A stretch of 64,000 nucleotides of DNA from Thalassospira lucentensis. Lineage in GTDB: Bacteria; Pseudomonadota; Alphaproteobacteria; Rhodospirillales; Thalassospiraceae. The notes below the pieces were generated by a model. That model was given only the letters and a program-made list of their open reading frames with translations. It was not told where the DNA came from and made no database searches. Each line of letters starts with the position of its first letter. Within the stretch, counting starts at the first letter, position 1. Of this stretch, positions 27,658-36,798 are shown in pieces. Where the stretch lies: the NCBI RefSeq assembly GCF_001613805.1, contig NZ_LPVY01000023.1, forward strand, positions 46,490-110,489, written 5' to 3'. A program made the position numbers and the translations under genes.

Positions 27658-30237
27658 ATGACGACAGTTCGTCCTATTTTGTTTTGGATTATGGCGACAA
27701 TAATGTCGGCCTTCCTGATCGGCGGCAGCGCGAATGCGCAGGATGTCCCGCAGGAAAAAACCCAGAAAATCGAACTGGAAAAAAGCCAGAAACTGATATC
27801 GGGCTGGAACGACCGTCTGGACGAAGTCGATACGGCGCTGAATTCCGACGAGATTACCGGGCGGCTGTTGAATGAAAGCCGGTCGACGGTTGAAGAAGTG
27901 ACCGAGGGGGCCGCGACCCTGCAATCGAGTGCGGCGGACCGCTTGAACCGGTTGAATACCGCCCTTGGCAAACTGGGCGAAGCCCCGGCCGAGGGCAAAA
28001 CCGAAGCCCCCGCCGTTGCCGAGGAACGCGAACGGTTGAACAAGGATATTGCCGAGATCAGCGGCGTGATCAAACAGGGTGAACTGGTTGATTTCCGTGC
28101 GACCGAAATTTCCGACCGTCTGGCGCAGATTTCACGCGAGAGATTTACCCGCCGCATTCTGGGCCGGGTTGATGTGCCGTGGGACGCGGAAAGCTGGGGG
28201 CAGGTGTGGTCTGGTGCCATCGAACTGCCTGACATGGTGCGCAGCCGGTATGCCGACCTTGATCTTGAAGGGCCGATTGGCGACCAGTTGAGCGAAATTG
28301 CGCCGGGTCTTGTGTTGCTGACCTTTGTGGTGATGGCGGCCCTGATTGGGGGCGAGGTTGTTGTCCTGCGCTGGTTGCCGGAACGATGGCGCAATGCGCC
28401 CAAGGAAGACCGGGTGTCGCTGATATCGGGGACGCGGTTCGTGTTTACCGCACTGGTGCCCGGGGTGGCGTTGCTGGTGGCCTATCAGATGGTGGACCGG
28501 CAGCCGGACCTTCTGGTCGGCAGTATGGGCGATTTTGTCTATCAGTGTTTTGCAGCCCTTTTGTTCCTGCTGTTTGTCGGGGCGGCGATCCGCAGCATCT
28601 ATTCCCCGTTTTCACCGGGCATGCGGCGCGCCGGAACGACGGAAACCGGATCGCGGGTTATCGGGATACTGTCGTTATTTGCGGCGGTGATTTACGCATC
28701 CGATCTGGTGTTGCTGCAAGGCGCCACCACGCTTGGCACGTCGCTTGAAATCGCGCTGGTGCAGAGTGTTTCCAACGTTTTCCTGATTTCGATCATCCTG
28801 TTTGTCAGTTCGCTTGGCGTGTTCTGGGAACATGGCGGGCCGGACCGGCATGAATTATGGGCCAAGGTTGAACGACGTCTGCGCCGCGGATTGCGGAGCA
28901 TTTCGATCCTGCTGCCGGTGCTTAGTGTTCTGGGGTATGTCGCACTGGCGCGCTTTATCCTTGAAAACCTGATGATGGCGATGGCGTTCGTTACCAGTTA
29001 CTGGCTGCTGCGTGGCTATGCGCGCGCGCTTGTTCATACCTATCTGGTAAGGCCGTCGTCCCCTGATGATGACGGGACCAGCGATGCGGTGCATGGCACG
29101 CTTTATTTCTGGTTACGCGTGACGATTGATGTCGTGATGTTCACGATTGCCGTGCCTTTGGCGGTTCTGATCTTTACCGATATCGCGTGGGCGGACCTGC
29201 TTGATGCCGCCGAAAAGGCATTTATCGGCATACAGGTGGGCGGGATCAATTTCTCGCTCCGCGCCATTCTGATCGCGATCCTGCTGTTCCTTGCGGTTCT
29301 GGGCGTGATGCGGTTTTTCCAGCGGATGCTCAACACAAGGGTTCTGCCCAATACCAAGCTTGATCAAGGCTTGCAGCATTCGGTTTCGGCGATTTTCGGT
29401 TATGTCGGGATCTGCCTTGCGGTGTTGCTGGCGATTTCGGCGGCGGGTATGGATTTGTCCAACCTTGCGATCATTGCCGGTGCGATTTCGGTCGGTATCG
29501 GTTTTGGCATGCAAAGTATCGTCAGCAACTTTGTGTCGGGCCTGATCCTTCTGATCGAACGGCCGATCAAGGTGGGCGACTGGATCGTGGTCGGGGCCGA
29601 TCAGGGGCTGGTCAAGGATATCCGGGTGCGCGCGACCGAGATCGAAACCTTTGACCGGTCATCGGTGGTGATCCCGAACTCCGAACTGATTTCGAACCGG
29701 GTGATGAACTGGACGCTTAAGGACCGCAGCGGACGCGGGATTATCCGGATCGGGGTTTCGTATGGATCGGATGCCAACAAGGTGCGGGAAATCCTGCTTG
29801 AGATCGCGGACAAGCGCCGCGAGATTCTCAGCTATCCGGCACCGCAGGTGGTGTTTATCGATTTCGGGGCCAGCTCGCTTGATTTCGAATTGCGCTATTT
29901 CCTGCGCGATATCGGTGATGTTCTGGCGGTGGGCAGCGCGGTACGGTTCGAAATTCTTGAACGGTTCCGGGCCGAGGGTGTTGAAATCCCGTTCCCGCAG
30001 CAGGATGTGCATTTCCGCGATATCGAGAAACTGGCGGCCGCCATCCGCGATGCCGGGCATGGCAACCCCAAACCGGTGATCGAGGCGAAGGATGACATCC
30101 CTGATGCGAGTGAAGGCGATGGGACCGACCCGGCTGCACCGCCATCCGTTGCCAAGGATGAAAACCGCGACAAGGATGCGGCTGCGCGCAGCATCCCCGA
30201 TGCCGGGGATGACCCGGACGCGGATGGGCCACGATAA
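27658..30237 (+). CDS. Large mechanosensitive channel, DUF3772-MscS type
   Basis: This 859-residue inner-membrane channel has a signal peptide (cleavage near SANA-QD, residue 27), a periplasmic coiled DUF3772 region (about 30-200), and a series of about 10-11 transmembrane helices. The MscS pore and beta domain follow: SVGIGFGMQSIVSNFVSGLILLIERPIKVGDWI (about 615-647), VRATEIETFDRSSVVIPNSELIS, and RFEILERFRAEGVEIPFPQQDVHF. An Asp/Pro/Ala-rich tail ends it. It protects against hypo-osmotic shock by inference from the family. It is convergent with the Nudix gene, and no terminator is obvious. Confidence 0.88.
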   Translation: MTTVRPILFWIMATIMSAFLIGGSANAQDVPQEKTQKIELEKSQKLISGWNDRLDEVDTALNSDEITGRLLNESRSTVEEVTEGAATLQSSAADRLNRLNTALGKLGEAPAEGKTEAPAVAEERERLNKDIAEISGVIKQGELVDFRATEISDRLAQISRERFTRRILGRVDVPWDAESWGQVWSGAIELPDMVRSRYADLDLEGPIGDQLSEIAPGLVLLTFVVMAALIGGEVVVLRWLPERWRNAPKEDRVSLISGTRFVFTALVPGVALLVAYQMVDRQPDLLVGSMGDFVYQCFAALLFLLFVGAAIRSIYSPFSPGMRRAGTTETGSRVIGILSLFAAVIYASDLVLLQGATTLGTSLEIALVQSVSNVFLISIILFVSSLGVFWEHGGPDRHELWAKVERRLRRGLRSISILLPVLSVLGYVALARFILENLMMAMAFVTSYWLLRGYARALVHTYLVRPSSPDDDGTSDAVHGTLYFWLRVTIDVVMFTIAVPLAVLIFTDIAWADLLDAAEKAFIGIQVGGINFSLRAILIAILLFLAVLGVMRFFQRMLNTRVLPNTKLDQGLQHSVSAIFGYVGICLAVLLAISAAGMDLSNLAIIAGAISVGIGFGMQSIVSNFVSGLILLIERPIKVGDWIVVGADQGLVKDIRVRATEIETFDRSSVVIPNSELISNRVMNWTLKDRSGRGIIRIGVSYGSDANKVREILLEIADKRREILSYPAPQVVFIDFGASSLDFELRYFLRDIGDVLAVGSAVRFEILERFRAEGVEIPFPQQDVHFRDIEKLAAAIRDAGHGNPKPVIEAKDDIPDASEGDGTDPAAPPSVAKDENRDKDAAARSIPDAGDDPDADGPR

Positions 30238-30255
30238 GCGGGTAATCGGGCGATA

Positions 30256-30663
30256 TTAAATATCGAAAAGGGCGGCCGTGATCTTTTGGCCCATCGGGGC
30301 CATCAGGTGACGGTCGCGCTGTGACAGCCAGCGCATTTCGGCGATTTCGCGTGACGGGGTCAGGGTGCCGGTAAAGCGGGCGGCGAAGCATTGCATGCGG
30401 ACAATGACCCCAGATGGCTGGTTATGGCCGCGACCGGCATAAAGCCCAAGCGGACGAATGGATTTTTCGATCAGCATCACGCCGAGTTCTTCGCGGATTT
30501 CACGGATCAGGGCTTCGATGGCGGTTTCGTCCGCATCGATCTTGCCACCGGGCAGGTAAAAACGGTCCCGCCCGTGGCTTCTTACCGACAGGACTTTGCC
30601 GCCATCGCGGAAAATCCAGTTGGCAGTTTCGACAAGTTTGGGGGCAGGTCTGATAGCGTTCAT
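30256..30663 (-). CDS. Nudix hydrolase
   Basis: This 135-residue protein has a perfect Nudix box: G40-x5-E46-x7-R54-E55-I-R-E58-E59-L-G61-V62. It hydrolyses a nucleoside diphosphate linked to another group. VETANWIFRDGGKVLSVRSHGRDRFYLPGG and SREIAEMRWLSQRD resemble MutT/YjhB-like members, but the substrate cannot be deduced. It follows nadC by 15 bp on the same strand, so it may be co-transcribed with NAD biosynthesis and could act on a dinucleotide; that is inference. Confidence 0.87.
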   Translation of the reverse strand: MNAIRPAPKLVETANWIFRDGGKVLSVRSHGRDRFYLPGGKIDADETAIEALIREIREELGVMLIEKSIRPLGLYAGRGHNQPSGVIVRMQCFAARFTGTLTPSREIAEMRWLSQRDRHLMAPMGQKITAALFDI

Positions 30664-30678
30664 CGTGATCCGCCCCGG

Positions 30679-31518
30679 TCAGAGAATGGCAACATCCAGC
30701 CCGATATCGACTGCCGGGGCCGATTGGGTGATGCGCCCGACCGAAACATAATCCACACCCGTGGCGGCAATCGCCCCGATGGTCTGAAGGTTCACGCCAC
30801 CCGATGCCTCTGTCTTGCAGCGACCCGCGACAATCGCGACGGCCTGACGCAGCATATCGGGGCCCATGTTATCGAGCAGGATGATATCGGCACCGGCATC
30901 GGTGGCTTCCCTGACCTGATCGAGCGTGTCGCATTCAACTTCGATTTTCGGCAGGTTGGCCGCGCGTGCGGATTTCACGCATTCGGTGATCGAGCCGACA
31001 ACGCCGATATGGTTGTCCTTGATCATCACCCCGTCATAAAGACCCATGCGGTGGTTCTGAGCGCCGCCCATGCGGGTGGCGTATTTTTCCATCTTGCGCC
31101 AGCCCGGAAGGGTTTTGCGGGTATCAAGCAATTTAGCCGTCGTATCGCCCATCGCCGTGACATAGGTGCGCGTGGTGGTGGCGATTCCCGACAGATGTTG
31201 CAGGGTATTAAGGGCGGTGCGTTCCGCAGTCAGGATGCCGCGCGCATTGCCTTCGACCACGGCAAGCACGTCCTTGGCGGCAATCGCATCGCCGTCCTCG
31301 CAATGTTTGGTGATTTTGGCATCGGGGACCAGTTTGCGGAAACATTCAAGCGCAATGTCCAGACCGGCGACCACGATATCCTCGCGCGTTTCAAGCGCGA
31401 CGCGCAGGCGCGCATCGGCGGGGATGACATTATCCGATGTGATATCGCCGGTGCCGATATCCTCGGCAAAGGCGCGGTCGATGAAGTCCGAAATTTCAGC
31501 CGGGGTCAGGACGGTCAT
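30679..31518 (-). CDS. nadC: Nicotinate-nucleotide pyrophosphorylase (carboxylating)
   Basis: NadC makes nicotinate mononucleotide from quinolinate and PRPP in de novo NAD synthesis. The 279 residues contain AFAEDIGTGDITSDNVIP, ILTAERTALNTLQHLSGIAT, TRKTLPGWRKMEKYA, GGAQNHRMGLYDGVMIKDNHI and the C-terminal EASGGVNLQTIGAIAATGVDYVSVG, all family signatures with the catalytic Arg, Lys and His. The ATG at 31518 gives the standard N-terminus. nadA lies upstream, but an intrinsic terminator at 31551-31581 separates them. Confidence 0.95.
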   Translation of the reverse strand: MTVLTPAEISDFIDRAFAEDIGTGDITSDNVIPADARLRVALETREDIVVAGLDIALECFRKLVPDAKITKHCEDGDAIAAKDVLAVVEGNARGILTAERTALNTLQHLSGIATTTRTYVTAMGDTTAKLLDTRKTLPGWRKMEKYATRMGGAQNHRMGLYDGVMIKDNHIGVVGSITECVKSARAANLPKIEVECDTLDQVREATDAGADIILLDNMGPDMLRQAVAIVAGRCKTEASGGVNLQTIGAIAATGVDYVSVGRITQSAPAVDIGLDVAIL

Positions 31519-31550
31519 GGTGGGGCCGCATTCTTTGTGGGATGGGGATG

Positions 31551-31581
31551 GAAAACAGCCCCGCAAGTTGCTGCGGGGCTG
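31551..31581 (-). terminator. Terminator-like hairpin between nadA and nadC
   Basis: On the - strand CAGCCCCGCA, six-base loop, TGCGGGGCTG, then TTTT. It sits between the nadA stop (31597) and the nadC start (31518), so either nadC relies on read-through or it has its own promoter. Confidence 0.7.
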
Positions 31582-31596
31582 CTGATCGGGTGGGCG

Positions 31597-32619
31597 TTAG
31601 GCCGCGTGATCCTTTTTAAGCGGAATGCCTTTTGACATTTCCAGCATCCGTTCAAGCGGTTTGACGGCGGCAACACGCAAATCTTCGGGCATGATGATCT
31701 GCGGGCCGTTATTGACCAGACACAGATAGAGTTTTTCCAGCGTGTTCAGTTCCATGAACGGGCAATTGTTGCACGCACACGACCCATCGGCGCCGGGCAC
31801 GGGAATGAATTCCTTGTGCGGGGCGGCTTTTTCCATCTGATGGATGATGTGGGGTTCGGTCGCGATCAGGTATTTCTGATCCGGGCCGTTGATCACATAT
31901 TCCAGAATGGCGCGGGTCGATCCGATGTGATCGGCATGTTTCAGAATGCCGTCATGGCATTCCGGGTGTGCCGCGATTTTCGCATCCGGATTCTGGGTTT
32001 TCAGGCGGATCAGTTCGCGTTCGGAAAACTGTTCATGCACGATGCATGAGCCGTTCCACAGCGTCATGTCACGGCCGGTTTTCTTCGCCAGATAGCTGCC
32101 AAGATGGCGGTCCGGTGCCCACAGGATCGGTTTATCGAGCGGGATCTGATCGATGATTTCGGCAGCGTTCGACGAGGTCACGATGATATCGGATGCGGCC
32201 TTAACCTCGGCCGAGCAGTTGATATAGGTGACCGATACGTGATCGGGATGCTGTTCGCGGAATTTGCGGAACGGTTCGGGCTGGCACGAATCTTCGAGCG
32301 AGCAGCCGGCCTTTGAGTCGGGCAGCAGGACGGTTTTGTTCGGGCTGAGGATTTTGGCGACCTCGGCCATAAAGCGGACACCGCAGAACACGATGACATC
32401 GGCATCGGTTTCGGCGGCCTTGCGCGACAGATCAAGGCTGTCACCGACAAAGTCGGCCAGGTCCTGAATTTCGCCGTCCTGATAATAATGGGCCAGAATG
32501 ATCGCGTTTTTCTCTTTCTTCAGGCGGGCAATTTCCGCCTCAAGATCAAGGGTGGGATCAATCTGCATCTCGGACATTGCGCCGGGCTTCGCCTCGGCGA
32601 TGGTGGCAATCTGGTTCAT
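31597..32619 (-). CDS. nadA: Quinolinate synthase A
   Basis: NadA condenses iminoaspartate with dihydroxyacetone phosphate to quinolinate using a [4Fe-4S] cluster. The 340 residues show [31 protein letters not shown] and [17 protein letters not shown] (cluster Cys). [22 protein letters not shown] and the C-terminal [21 protein letters not shown] follow. The family is unambiguous. nadB (aspartate oxidase), usually between or next to nadA and nadC, is missing here, so iminoaspartate must come from a gene elsewhere. Confidence 0.96.
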   Translation of the reverse strand: MNQIATIAEAKPGAMSEMQIDPTLDLEAEIARLKKEKNAIILAHYYQDGEIQDLADFVGDSLDLSRKAAETDADVIVFCGVRFMAEVAKILSPNKTVLLPDSKAGCSLEDSCQPEPFRKFREQHPDHVSVTYINCSAEVKAASDIIVTSSNAAEIIDQIPLDKPILWAPDRHLGSYLAKKTGRDMTLWNGSCIVHEQFSERELIRLKTQNPDAKIAAHPECHDGILKHADHIGSTRAILEYVINGPDQKYLIATEPHIIHQMEKAAPHKEFIPVPGADGSCACNNCPFMELNTLEKLYLCLVNNGPQIIMPEDLRVAAVKPLERMLEMSKGIPLKKDHAA

Positions 32620-32861
32620 GGCGTCGTCTCATCTCGCCTGTTGCAAGCCGGAGATAAGCAGCGGGTCCCGGCATTGCAAGTTAATGACAGTTTGAAACCT
32701 GAATATCGCCATTGGGCCGGTATGGCAAGGAATTGGGCGGCGATGAAGGGCAGCCATGCGTTCGCGAGGGCATTTGTGAATACGCGATCATCAGTTTGCG
32801 GCGGTTATGCTATTCTTGTTGCGGGACAATTTGCCACAGATCGCCAGAGAGGGGACCGGGC

Positions 32862-33701
32862 ATGAAATCGTATCGGGGATATGGGGTTTGGCTGCTGTTG
32901 TGTGTTTTGCTGCCATTTGCGGGCAAGGCCGCCAGTGCCGCGGAATTGCAGGTGACGACGCCCACGGGCGCGGTTTCGGTTTATCAGACCGATGAATTGT
33001 TAAGTCACCCGGCGGCACGCGAGATTACGGTTGCCGATGATGCGGCCTATGGGCGCGATATGACCTATCGCGCGGTGCCGGTTGCGTCCCTGATCGGGGA
33101 TGCGGGCGCGGTTGACGACGAGACGGGGCTTGAGGTCATCGCCCTTGACGGGTTTGTCGCCAATATTCCCCTGCCGCTTGTGTTGCTTGATGGCGATGAA
33201 ACGGCACAGGCGTGGATCGCCATTGAGCCCGAAGATGCGCCCTGGCCGAACCTGCCGGGCAAGGAGGTTTCGGCCGGGCCGTTTTCGCTGGTGTGGGTTG
33301 ATGCGGCGGTATCGCATATCCGGTCGGAACAGTGGCCCTATCAGGTGGCGAAAATCGGTTATGCCGCCTTTCCGGCAGCACGGTGGCCGCAGTTGGCACT
33401 TGGTGACGATGCAGCGCAAGATGCCAAGCGTGGGCAGGCGGTTTTCATTGATCAGTGTTTTGCCTGCCACCGGATGAACGGGGCGGGGATTACCGAACTG
33501 GGGCCGGATCTTAACCTGCCGATGAGTCCGGTGGATTATTTCAAGCCCGATGCACTTGTGATGCTGATCCGTGATCCGGCATCGGTGCGCCATTGGCCCG
33601 ATATGCAGATGCATGGATTTACGACTGATCAGCTTTCGGATGCGGAAATCCGTGATGTGATCGCCTATTTGCAGGCGATGGCGGGCAGGAAGGCCGAATA
33701 G
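32862..33701 (+). CDS. Exported c-type cytochrome with N-terminal molybdopterin-domain-like region
   Basis: This 279-residue periplasmic protein has a signal peptide (LLLCVLLPFAGKAASAAE, cleavage near residue 27). An N-terminal domain (about 28-155) resembles the sulfite-oxidase-type/YedY-like fold (VTTPTGAVSVYQTDELLSHP, TYRAVPVASLIGD, PWPNLPGKEVSAGPFSLVWVD), without the catalytic Cys. A cytochrome c domain follows with haem motif CFACH (C199, C202, H203); the axial Met is likely M248 or M250 (WPDMQMHGF). AGAGAGGGGA precedes the ATG at 32862; the frame extends 50 codons upstream without signal. No partner reductase lies nearby. The electron partner is unknown. Confidence 0.82.
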   Translation: MKSYRGYGVWLLLCVLLPFAGKAASAAELQVTTPTGAVSVYQTDELLSHPAAREITVADDAAYGRDMTYRAVPVASLIGDAGAVDDETGLEVIALDGFVANIPLPLVLLDGDETAQAWIAIEPEDAPWPNLPGKEVSAGPFSLVWVDAAVSHIRSEQWPYQVAKIGYAAFPAARWPQLALGDDAAQDAKRGQAVFIDQCFACHRMNGAGITELGPDLNLPMSPVDYFKPDALVMLIRDPASVRHWPDMQMHGFTTDQLSDAEIRDVIAYLQAMAGRKAE

Positions 33702-33823
33702 GGTTCAGGCGCGCCAAACCAGCCGGGACGGATGGTACATATCAGCGTTGCAGAACGCGAAGTGTGCATTTGCGCAGGATGCGGCCATAACCCACTGATC
33801 TGATGCACTAGGAAGTCTTTGAT

Positions 33824-34048
33824 ATGGATTGGGTTCCGTTCGTTTTTGGTACGATCAAGGTTGTCGCGTTGGGCACGGGCATGTTCTTTGCCATCAAGTG
33901 GCATTACGATCAGGGCAAGAAGATCGGCATGCGGGCTGTCCTTCGCGCCAGCGCCAAGATGGTCGCGATCTTTGTGCTGGCGGTTGTTATCCTTGGGGCG
34001 GTGACCTTCGGGCTTGGCAGTATGCTTGGTCTGGATCTGAGCTACTGA
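33824..34048 (+). CDS. Small membrane protein of unknown function
   Basis: This 74-residue protein has two hydrophobic segments (about 4-25 and 47-70) separated by a basic loop (HYDQGKKIGMRAVLRASAKM). I do not recognise the family. AGGAAG lies just upstream of the ATG, and codon use looks like its neighbours, which supports a real gene. It could be a small inner-membrane protein of two helices with the basic loop inside. It stands alone between the cytochrome gene and an AT-rich intergenic region. Confidence 0.6.
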   Translation: MDWVPFVFGTIKVVALGTGMFFAIKWHYDQGKKIGMRAVLRASAKMVAIFVLAVVILGAVTFGLGSMLGLDLSY

Positions 34049-34399
34049 TCATCGCCGGGCTAAAGAGCCGGATAAATAAATCGCAAAATAAAATCGGATT
34101 GCCACGCGCCGGATCATTTTCGGTGCGATGGTTTTCTGTATCTATTCAAGGCGATATAAAAATAAAAAATATGTTCGTTGTATAAAATCAAAAAATATTC
34201 ATATGATCAGACTTGGATATTTATTTCCAAATTTCATGGTCATTTCAATTTTTGTTTGAAATCAAACGTGGCAATGCGGGTTCGATCAGGAATTCGCAAG
34301 CGTCGCGCGTGAGGAAAACAAAAGCTGAAAAGCTGGCCACGGGAATGATCCCGTTGATTTTCCCGGATCAACGCGCCCTTGCGCGGTAGGAGCACTTTT
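34049..34399. other. AT-rich intergenic region
   Basis: 350 bp with AT content far above the surroundings, especially 34140-34265 (runs such as AAAAATAAAAAATATG and TATTTATTTCC). No gene and no clear repeat. It probably holds the promoter region of the small gene at 34400 and may bind nucleoid proteins. No promoter hexamers are convincing enough to place. Confidence 0.45.
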
Positions 34400-34726
34400 T
34401 TGACAAACCGTACCACATCGAAAATCCTGAATTTTGCGCGGCCGTTCAGTCTGCGCGGGCTTGCGGAAGTTCTGCCAGCCGGGGCCTATAAGGTGATTAC
34501 CGAAGAGATGCTTCCGGAAAACGTGACCTATCCGACCTATCAGTGGGTTTCGACCAAGATGCATCTGCATGCCAATGCGGACCGTGGGGGCGACATCCGC
34601 ATGATGAATGTCGATCCCCGCGATCTTGAAGTCGCCCATCTGCGCGATCAGAAAATGATGGATTCCCGCCCGCGGGTGGCGTTTTCAGCGCACAAATCCA
34701 ACAACCGCGCCAAACGCGTCTTCTGA
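34400..34726 (+). CDS. Conserved-looking hypothetical protein, TTG start
   Basis: A 108-residue basic protein (MTNRTTSKILNFARPFSLRG...). No signal peptide, helix or known motif is seen; it has His/Asp/Arg-rich stretches (TKMHLHANADRGGDIRMMNVDPRDLEVAHLRDQKMM). The start is TTG at 34400, supported by AGGAG about 10 bp upstream; the frame continues a few codons further. Codon usage looks coding. It is convergent with the glutamine-synthetase-like gene; a perfect 9-bp inverted repeat without a T-run lies between them at 34736-34757. Function unknown. Confidence 0.62.
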   Translation: MTNRTTSKILNFARPFSLRGLAEVLPAGAYKVITEEMLPENVTYPTYQWVSTKMHLHANADRGGDIRMMNVDPRDLEVAHLRDQKMMDSRPRVAFSAHKSNNRAKRVF

Positions 34727-34774
34727 TTCTGGTCCCCGGTCAGGAAAGCCTGACCGGCACACCGGCCCCATCAA

Positions 34775-36172
34775 TCAGACCGAAAACCCGTAATATTCCC
34801 ATTCGGCCGCACTGACCTTGAGCGCCATATGTTCGTATTCTGCCTGCTTTATGCGGGTGAAGGCGGTGTGGAAGCGGGGGCCGAGCGTGCGTTTGTTGAA
34901 ATCGGACGCACCGAAGCGGTCAATGGCGTTCAGCCAGTGGCGCGGGAGATCGTTCGGGGCTTTGTCATGGCCGATTTCATCGGTGCTTGGCTTGCCGGGA
35001 TCGATTTTGTTTTCGATGCCGTCAAGGGCCGCACCCAGCGTCACGGCGGCGACGAGATAGGGATTGGCATCAACGCCCGCGATACGGTGTTCGAAATGCC
35101 GTGTCTTGCCCGGTGTGCCCGGCACACGAAGCGCCACGGTGCGGTTTTCAACACCCCAATCATCGGATGCGGGGGAATACATGGCCGATGCAAAGCGGCG
35201 CCATGAATTCATGAAGGGGGCGAGGATCAGCATGGTTTCGCCGATGGTGCCGCGAATGCCGCCGATGGCGTTGAGCATAAGGGGGCTCAAGCTCCCGTCC
35301 GGCTGATCGGCAAACAGGTTATTGCCGTTTTCATCCGCCAGCGACAGATGCAGATGCATGCCAGAACCGGCTTCGGTGCCGAAGGGTTTGGGCATGAAGA
35401 CGGCTTCCATCCCGAAACGGCGGGCCGCGGTGCGGATCAGGCGTTTGGCGATGATGACATCATCAGCCGCGCGCATCAGATCGCGATAGCGGATCGTCAT
35501 TTCATACTGGCCCGGACCATATTCGGAAATCAGGGTTTCAAGCGTCAGATCAAGGTGCTTGGCGCCCTCGTACACCGCATCAAAAAGCGGCGACATTTCA
35601 TCGATTTCATCGACCGACATGGTGTTGCGAAGCGATGACCGGCGTTTGGTCATCGCATAGGATGCCGGATGATAAAGCCCGCCCGCGTCGGCATTGCGGT
35701 CCACCAGATAGAATTCCAGTTCGAACGCACCCATCGGCGCAAAGCCAAGGGAATTGGCGCGGTTGACCTGAGTGAGGAACACATTGCGCGGATCGACATC
35801 GTGCGGGGTTGCGTCTTCGTTATACATGCTGATCAGAAGCTGGCCCCGGCCCGTGTGGGGCAGATAGCCGAGCGTTCCGGGTACTGGCCAGCAACGGCCA
35901 TCGCCGCCGCCGCCCGTTTGCACCAGCCCGCAATCATCAACATCCTCGCCCGTGACGTCCTGCCCGAAGATCGAGGTCGGCAATCCGCGCCCGGATTTAT
36001 AGATGCCTTCAAGCTCGTGACGGCGGATCATCTTGCCGCGTCCGATGCCATGAAAATCGGTCAGGATGATGTCGATGGCCTCGACATCGGGGTATTTGGC
36101 AAGGAATGCCTCGGCCTCGGAAAGGGTTGAACCACTGGGGGACGCGGCGGCCGGGGTGGGTGCATTGGACAC
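34775..36172 (-). CDS. Glutamine synthetase family protein, gamma-glutamylputrescine synthetase-like
   Basis: This 465-residue enzyme of the glutamine synthetase fold ligates an amine to the gamma-carboxyl of glutamate with ATP. Catalytic regions include FELEFYLVDRNADAGG (metal Glu), EYGPGQYEMTI, MPKPFGTEAGSGMHLHLSL with the metal His, and WGVENRTVALRVPG and HFEHRIAGVDANPYL. The absence of the adenylylation Tyr region and the sequence type resemble PuuA/gamma-glutamylputrescine synthetases more than GlnA. The start is taken as GTG at 36172 (VSNAPTPAAAS) with AGGA upstream. Substrate putrescine is inferred. Confidence 0.85.
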   Translation of the reverse strand: MSNAPTPAAASPSGSTLSEAEAFLAKYPDVEAIDIILTDFHGIGRGKMIRRHELEGIYKSGRGLPTSIFGQDVTGEDVDDCGLVQTGGGGDGRCWPVPGTLGYLPHTGRGQLLISMYNEDATPHDVDPRNVFLTQVNRANSLGFAPMGAFELEFYLVDRNADAGGLYHPASYAMTKRRSSLRNTMSVDEIDEMSPLFDAVYEGAKHLDLTLETLISEYGPGQYEMTIRYRDLMRAADDVIIAKRLIRTAARRFGMEAVFMPKPFGTEAGSGMHLHLSLADENGNNLFADQPDGSLSPLMLNAIGGIRGTIGETMLILAPFMNSWRRFASAMYSPASDDWGVENRTVALRVPGTPGKTRHFEHRIAGVDANPYLVAAVTLGAALDGIENKIDPGKPSTDEIGHDKAPNDLPRHWLNAIDRFGASDFNKRTLGPRFHTAFTRIKQAEYEHMALKVSAAEWEYYGFSV

Positions 36173-36206
36173 GGACGGGATTCCTGATGAGGGGCGGTTT
36201 CTGGTT

Positions 36207-36698
36207 TTAGCCCTGATAACGGCGGAAGAAATAGCGATCCTGCGGGACGCCTTCGGGAAGCGGTTCGGCGATGGTGCCGGGCACGTCGATTTTCTGATCG
36301 GAGGCGACAATCGCGCCCTTGATCAGGGACGGCGGCAGGGTCTTGCCGATGAAGGAGGCGATTTTGGCATTGAGTTCCTCGTCCCCGGTGCCGACATCGG
36401 AATGAACCAGTGCGACCTTGCCGGCGAAGCGTTCAACCGCCATTGGCAGGGTTTCGAAAATGTCGCCCAGAAACAGGTGATCATCATCGGGGATGCATTT
36501 CGGGTGGGCGGCGATCTGACGGTCAAAGACGAAGATTTCGCGATCCGGCATGATTTCACGCAAGTGATCGAAGGTGCGGCCATTGCCAAGCCCGATTTCA
36601 AGAACAATACCGTCATGGTCCTTGATCATTTCGGCGGCGGCATTCAGGCAGTCGCGCTGGGCCTGCAGGCGGCGGATGACGCTGTTAAGGCGGGACAT
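36207..36698 (-). CDS. Class I SAM-dependent methyltransferase-like protein
   Basis: This 163-residue protein of the SAM methyltransferase superfamily has GIVLEIGLGNGRTFDHLREIMP (about 30-50) as motif I, EIFVFDRQIAAH as the acidic loop, and VALVHSDVGTGDEELNAKI. The fold is short and lacks a clear substrate domain, as in the class I family found beside glutamine-synthetase-like genes in alphaproteobacteria. Substrate is unknown. It lies 35 bp upstream of the GS-like gene on the same strand, so the two may be an operon. Confidence 0.78.
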   Translation of the reverse strand: MSRLNSVIRRLQAQRDCLNAAAEMIKDHDGIVLEIGLGNGRTFDHLREIMPDREIFVFDRQIAAHPKCIPDDDHLFLGDIFETLPMAVERFAGKVALVHSDVGTGDEELNAKIASFIGKTLPPSLIKGAIVASDQKIDVPGTIAEPLPEGVPQDRYFFRRYQG

Positions 36699-36752
36699 TT
36701 ATTCGTGTTCTCCGGGCGGTGAATATGAAATCGCGATGTAATCCGAAAGCGG

Positions 36753-36782
36753 CCCGGTGCAAGGATGTTAACCTGCACCGGG
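36753..36782. other. Inverted repeat downstream of the GST gene
   Basis: CCCGGTGCA and TGCACCGGG are perfect 9-bp arms around a 12-nt centre, just after the GST stop on the - strand. No T-run follows. It may be a processing or weak termination structure. Confidence 0.4.
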
Positions 36783-36798
36783 GGCTTTGAGCGGGGTA

